From Epiperipatus broadwayi (lineage: Eukaryota > Onychophora > Udeonychophora > Euonychophora > Peripatidae): DNA of 64,000 bases. The position numbers were made by a program, and so were the translations under genes. Under the pieces are notes generated by a model. That model did not search any database and was not told the DNA's origin. It saw only the letters and a list, made by a program, of their open reading frames with translations. The first letter of the stretch is position 1; every line of letters starts with the position of its first letter. The stretch is taken from the NCBI GenBank assembly GCA_028023455.1, contig JAQFVV010000023.1, positions 2,101,501 to 2,165,500 of the forward strand, given 5' to 3'. Positions 59,618 to 64,000 of this stretch are shown here, piece after piece.

Positions 59618-59850
59618 TCATAGCATAATGATTAGCATATTTGTCCACCATATTCATATCTGGAAGCTTGAATCTTGGCGGGATAAACCTTGAATTTTTT
59701 GAGATCACAATATAGACTTGGGATTATTTTCTATTCAAGTTTTTGACCCACAATCAATGAAGCTAATCATCCAATCATGGATTGGTAAATGTGTATCTGA
59801 TTGATATTAGTTAGAGGATATTATATGGATTGGTTAGATAAATCCTGATA
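59618..59850 (+). repeat. Possible tRNA-derived SINE fragment
   Basis: TAGCATAATGATTAGCAT (A-box-like) and AGCTTGAATCTTGGCGGG (B-box-like and tRNA 3' side) at 59620-59685. A ~150-bp body follows, with the hairpin CCAATCATGGATTGG at about 59772. Strongly decayed. Confidence 0.4.
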
Positions 59851-60614
59851 TGCTGACTTTAAAAATAAAATATATAATTGTAATATGTTTTTTGTCTTTA
59901 TTGTTTGTGGAAAAGATGATTCTTTGGTTTATTTTTATTACATTTGTGATTACAACACTACTTTACTTTTTATCCATTTGTATATATTTCATTGTACTAA
60001 TATTGGAATACAATATTGTTTTCATTTTTTGAGATATACATATAATATTTTACCACAAGTATAATGTTATAAACTGAACTTTAGATGTAATTAGAAAAGA
60101 TTTGAACACAGACTTTCAAGCTATCCATTCCATCTTATATAACCAATGCCCATGACGACATTCATGTGAAAAAGATAAACGAGCTCCAATATACATATTT
60201 CATGCTGAATCAGCACTCATCATTTGGTCCAGATTATCATCTCCCACATATATGTACAATCAGTGCTCAGTTTATTGAAGCAGTCGACCTTGGTCCAAGG
60301 TCGAGCTTCACTGTTCTACTACTTAACCTACATTTCAGCTTGCTTCTTTTGTCATATGTATATAAGTTATATGTGTGTTTCTGAGAAGTGTCTGTGAGAT
60401 TTATAAATATAAATGTTAAATAATTAATTTTTTTAAATATTAACTTTGATAGATGCAACTTAGATATATACATATATTACAGAAGCATATATATATAATT
60501 AAAAATATTAAATACTGTAAATAATTTTGTCTCTTTTAAAATTATATTTTTTTTTACTTATATTTTTAATACTTTGTAATTATTTTTCTTCATATAATTA
60601 CACAAAAGTTCAAG
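59851..60614. other. AT-rich stretch with one palindrome
   Basis: No gene. Contains the inverted repeat 60279-60312. Confidence 0.4.
60279..60312. repeat. Short strong palindrome
   Basis: TCGACCTTGG-T-CCAAGGTCGA, extended by TGAAGC / GCTTCA outside a 2-base bulge. In AT-rich DNA this GC-rich 16-bp-arm hairpin stands out. Confidence 0.75.
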
Positions 60615-60890
60615 ATGGAAGATGCAACTGTTAACTATCCAAGAGTAATTAAAGGGGCAGGAACATTAGTTTGTTTCATGGTTTTAAAAAGAATTTTTAA
60701 ATCAAAGTTAATGAAAGTAAAATTTAAAACAAAGCTAATTGATTTTAAGTTAGTTAACATTTTTATCAAATCTATTTCCAATCTGGAAATTGATTTGAAT
60801 TTGTTTTTGGACAGTTATCTAGCGATTGCATCTCCAATAACAATAGAGAAAATATTTGAGTTAAGAAGTTTAATTAAAAACATTCTTTAA
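60615..60890 (+). CDS. Unrecognised 91-codon ORF
   Basis: MEDATVNYPRVIKGAGTLVC at the start and SYLAIASPITIEKIFELRSL near the end. Richer in varied residues than the spurious ORFs around it, and its end resembles a helical, charged domain. I cannot place it in a family; no splice acceptor compatible with HAUS5 precedes it. It may be a fragment of a transposon or of a neighbouring gene. Confidence 0.25.
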   Translation: MEDATVNYPRVIKGAGTLVCFMVLKRIFKSKLMKVKFKTKLIDFKLVNIFIKSISNLEIDLNLFLDSYLAIASPITIEKIFELRSLIKNIL

Positions 60891-62990
60891 ATAACTCAAA
60901 GTTTAAATAAATAGGCTAAGAATCTATTGTGTTAGAGTTTGATCAATTGCTGCTAAACCGACTTCACGTCATTTTGATTTTTGAAATGGTTTTTGGGTAG
61001 AGGGACCCATCTTCAGCCCAACTCTTCACTGTGCAGAGATGTAGCTCCTACCGATCAAGAGTGCCTGTGCCATCAGAGAACCACTGAGGCCAAGAAACAT
61101 GTTTGTTAGCTTAAATAGAATCTGCCTGCCACAAAAATCAAAGAATGCCGCCTTCCACAGAATATTTGTCCATACTTCATTTATAGAATCATGAGGTAAC
61201 AAGCCCAAAGTCATTATAATTGCATTACCTGAATTCTAACTCCTAACTCTTTAAAATTAATGTTCTCTTTATGTTGAATCTCTTTTAACTTGCTAATCAG
61301 TGAGTATGTTAAATTAATAATTATTTTCTTTGTATCGATTCTCTACAACCTAAATTAATCTCACTGTAAAAATCGTTCATCCAACTCACGCTTCTTATTA
61401 TTCTTATAATTTAGTCCGGTTATAATTTATTTTTAATGATATTTTTATATTTTTCACTTGATTTTTATTTGTAAATGCCAATCAAACCCAGTCTTATGAA
61501 TTTCTATATCCCGCTGTGGAATAGAAAGGGGGGGGGGGATAATTAATTATTTCATGTCTTTATTTCTAAATAGCTCGTAAGATTGAATATATGCTTTTAA
61601 AAAATATTTTATTGATTTCTTTATTGATCTTCATCACCAAAAAGGCTGGCGATCTAATTCTATTTTATTTGCACTATTTTATTTTTTTATATATGTTATA
61701 CAAAATAGTATAGATTCAAGAAGGGAGAGAAATACATGTTTTATTAATTATAGTTTTAACTTCTGATTAATGACTTTATCTTACATGGGTCATTATTTTT
61801 ACATATCATTAAGTATTTGTGAAACTACTTAAGGCTTTATTTTAGTATTTAAATCCAATGATTTCATATCATTATAATAGCATTACTGGCATGTGACAGA
61901 CATTATTAATGAGCCACATAAGGGCTTTGATCTGATTCGTCCATACCTCATTCCGGGGAGTCTTGATCTTCTTCATTTGTCATTCTTCTTAAAGTATATA
62001 TTTCTATACTGCTCATATCTGTCTGTACCTCACTCCAGAAGATTCGAAACCTTCCGTTCGAAACAGGGGTATAAGTCTACTCCCTGGAATAAACAGGTTA
62101 GTGTAGTTGAAGCTATGTATGACTTTGCTGTAATCCGGGCCCATAGTAACTTCCTACCTACCTTTCCTTTCGGTACTGCTCAGCCCGAAGCTGGCACACC
62201 ACCTTAAAATAGAAGAATGACATTTTCTCGGCCGAAGTTACCACTTTCTCTTTCACTGACATAATGCCAGTACCGCAATTTCTTATATTTCGTTTCATAG
62301 CCTGTTTAGCAAAATAAATCATAATGATGTGTGGTAATGAAACATTTTTCTTTTCTAAATATATTTTTTGTTGGAGTTTTAGATCCAACCTCTCAAAGCT
62401 GCCCTCCCCTTTATTGAAATAAGCTATTCCCATATTTATAGAGTTTTGCAATATTTTCTCGTTAAATGTGGAAAATACATAATAAATAAATGTTTTTAGT
62501 ATACTTACAGATCATAATGTATCGTTATTTAAATTGTTATTAATAAATGCTATGAATGAAATTAAAGCTATGTATTAAATGCCAAGGGCATTCTATTAAA
62601 GTTGTATAAACAGCGAAACTCTGTTATCGTATATTTATATGTGTGTTCTAAATGTATAAAATGTCCACCAACCATTCAGATAAATCTGTTTTTGTAATAT
62701 TAAATAAAATCCGAATTTCAAATATATGTTATGTATTGTAATGCCTCACTAAATTGATATCTGTTAAAATAAAAATAACTGACTTAAGATTGTCTATTAT
62801 TTGTAATCAAAATAAAATTTAAACTGCGTGAAGTTGATTATATATATAAAATCATCTTGAATTTTGTTAAAATAAATATTCATATTTTAAACTTAATCCA
62901 GTGTGTTCAAATCTCATTAATATATTTATGTATGTTTTTAACTTATATCTCAGGTTCACTCAATCTCTCATCATCATCATCACCAGTTGA
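60891..62990. other. Mostly unannotated; GC-richer block 61900-62220
   Basis: 61893-62207 is open for 104 codons and much GC-richer than its flanks, with two TTCGAAAC motifs (62045-62075). Probably part of an old repeat. A 10-G run lies at ~61526. I see no gene. Confidence 0.35.
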
Positions 62991-63572
62991 GTTCTCATGC
63001 GAAACGTTGTTGCACTGGGCCGGGAGAGAATGAATTCATATGGTATCATCGTAGGTGTTATCCATAATGTTATAGATATAGGGAATGGGCAAATAGGTTA
63101 GAATTCATGATTACTCCTGACCTGTGTATCTCAGACATGATTGGATTCAGGATGCTTTTGCTAAGATTCTAAATCTTGTTGGATGGACATATATTTTTGA
63201 CCGATACATTATATTAAGATAGCAAATCTTCAAACTTTAATGGACAGGTCTCAATATTCAACCACCCTCCAATTTTTCAGCCATCCATATTATTGAAAAT
63301 CTGATGATGTAATGATCAAAGTTCTTGTTGATGCCAATATTGTTGTCATATTCATGTTGATTTTTAAGTCACTCTAACCTCTCACATATAAGACCTTAAT
63401 ATGTCCATTTAAATATATAGGAGGGATCAGAATGACTTAAAAACATATATTGGACCTTAATATGTCTATTAAAATATATATGAGGGGTCAAGTCAACATG
63501 GGGTATGACAATAAAAACTTTGAGCATTCAATCATCAAATTTTCATTAATATATATGATTGAACAATTCAAA
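62991..63572. repeat. Repeat-like block with a ~61-bp duplication
   Basis: GACCTTAATATGTC begins at 63392 and 63453, each followed by AAATATATA and GAGGGRTCA. A hairpin CCAGT...ACTGG lies at ~62983-63019 and encloses GCGAAACGTTG. Confidence 0.5.
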
Positions 63573-64000
63573 ACAGCAAAACTCTCCATATAGTAGTGCC
63601 ATCTTGTGCTAATAAGAGCAATCATTGGATGCCAGAAGGCTTGTGCATAAAATCCCTATCTAGTGCCTACTCATCCAATATCCCCAGACTAGTTTCTGTC
63701 TTGTGGCCTTCATCATTGAAGAGCCTTGGATCTGAGAGCACTGCACCTAGATCTTAGGATCTAATGCAACCCTCCAGCACCCACCTTTTAACTCTATTTA
63801 ACTACAAAACTATGAGAATGAAATTGAAAACACAATTAATATTTTCAATCCAAGCTCAATAGCTTATATAGTCATATGGGTCTGAACTCAATTCAGCACC
63901 CATACATTTTGGTGTCTTTGGCTCTTTAACAACCATAGCCACCACTATTCTATTAGGCAGGATTGGTGTTAAATCACTAAACATCACATGATCACTATCT
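63573..64000 (-). mobile_element. Hammerhead-bearing dispersed repeat, cut by the window edge
   Basis: Shares its left part with 21890-21985. The segment AGCTTATATAGTCATATGGG...CTGAACTCAATTCAG (~63852-63886) parallels ~26732-26755 of the insertion at 26.5 kb, so the two are related families. Contains the hammerhead-like fold at 63673-63731. No ORF. Confidence 0.6.
63673..63731 (-). ncRNA. Hammerhead-ribozyme-like fold, copy 4
   Basis: On the minus strand: distal stem I ATCCAA, loop GGCT, proximal stem I CTTCA, core ATGATGA (canonical CTGATGA with C3 changed to A), weak stem II, GAAAC-TA-GTC, then TGGGG closing proximal stem I, ATA loop and TTGGAT closing the distal stem (6 of 6 pairs). The predicted site is between 63687 and 63686. 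The stems differ in sequence from the 26-27 kb copies but keep the same architecture. Confidence 0.55.

Noticed and set aside
62983-63019. CCAGT...ACTGG hairpin with GCGAAACG inside
   Set aside because: Lacks a CTGANGA core, so not called a ribozyme.
1-64000. CRISPR arrays, bacterial operons, rRNA genes
   Set aside because: No regularly spaced repeats, no ribosome binding site context and no rRNA-like sequence; the window is eukaryotic.

Overview
The window is 64 kb of very AT-rich, intron- and transposon-dominated eukaryotic DNA. It has spliced exons with GT/AG borders and a mixture of Penelope-like, RTE, Ty3/gypsy, mariner and Tigger elements. This points to an invertebrate metazoan; the sequence alone does not let me name the phylum. 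Nothing bacterial is present.

The only host gene I can support lies on the + strand. Six small exons (9199-9361, 19430-19510, 34709-34842, 38002-38113, 41179-41323, 50800-50932) splice in compatible phases and read, in order, like the C-terminal half of HAUS5, a subunit of the augmin complex that nucleates microtubules in the spindle. The 5' exons lie upstream of the window. The last exon was not found, so the rest of the gene probably lies downstream.

The introns are filled with mobile elements. From left to right: (1) 776-8773, a gag-only LTR element with ~1.7 kb LTRs; (2) 9398-17574, a second gag-only LTR element with ~1.64 kb LTRs, a LINE tail inside it, and a palindromic Penelope-like element (14348-16149) in its right LTR; (3) a mariner scrap at 20.8 kb; (4) ~22.25-27.58 kb, a minus-strand Ty3/gypsy relic without reverse transcriptase, whose right LTR holds an 843-bp insertion carrying three hammerhead-ribozyme-like folds; (5) 28.1-29.9 kb, an internally deleted RTE LINE; (6) a foldback at 35.1-35.3 kb; (7) a retrotransposed tRNA-Gly at 36.06 kb; (8) a decayed Penelope-type palindrome at 38.2-38.6 kb and a younger one at 41.3-42.1 kb, abutting a HAUS5 splice donor; (9) a LINE ORF1-like relic and a Ty3/gypsy element (43.1-46.7 kb) in which protease is fused in frame to integrase; (10) two Tigger transposons (55.1-56.2 and 56.73-58.85 kb); (11) a tRNA-derived repeat at 59.6 kb; (12) another hammerhead-bearing repeat at the right edge (63.57-64.0 kb).

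The most interesting signal is the set of hammerhead-like folds. Four motifs at 26540-26608, 26959-27027, 27086-27154 and 63673-63731 keep a two-part stem I, a stem II, a tiny stem III and a GTC cleavage triplet although their sequences differ. Two lie head-to-tail 419 bp apart, as expected of a retrozyme-like dimer, and this insertion has a 12-bp target duplication like the Penelope insertions in the same window. A second theme is that several autonomous element types here survive as copies that have lost reverse transcriptase.
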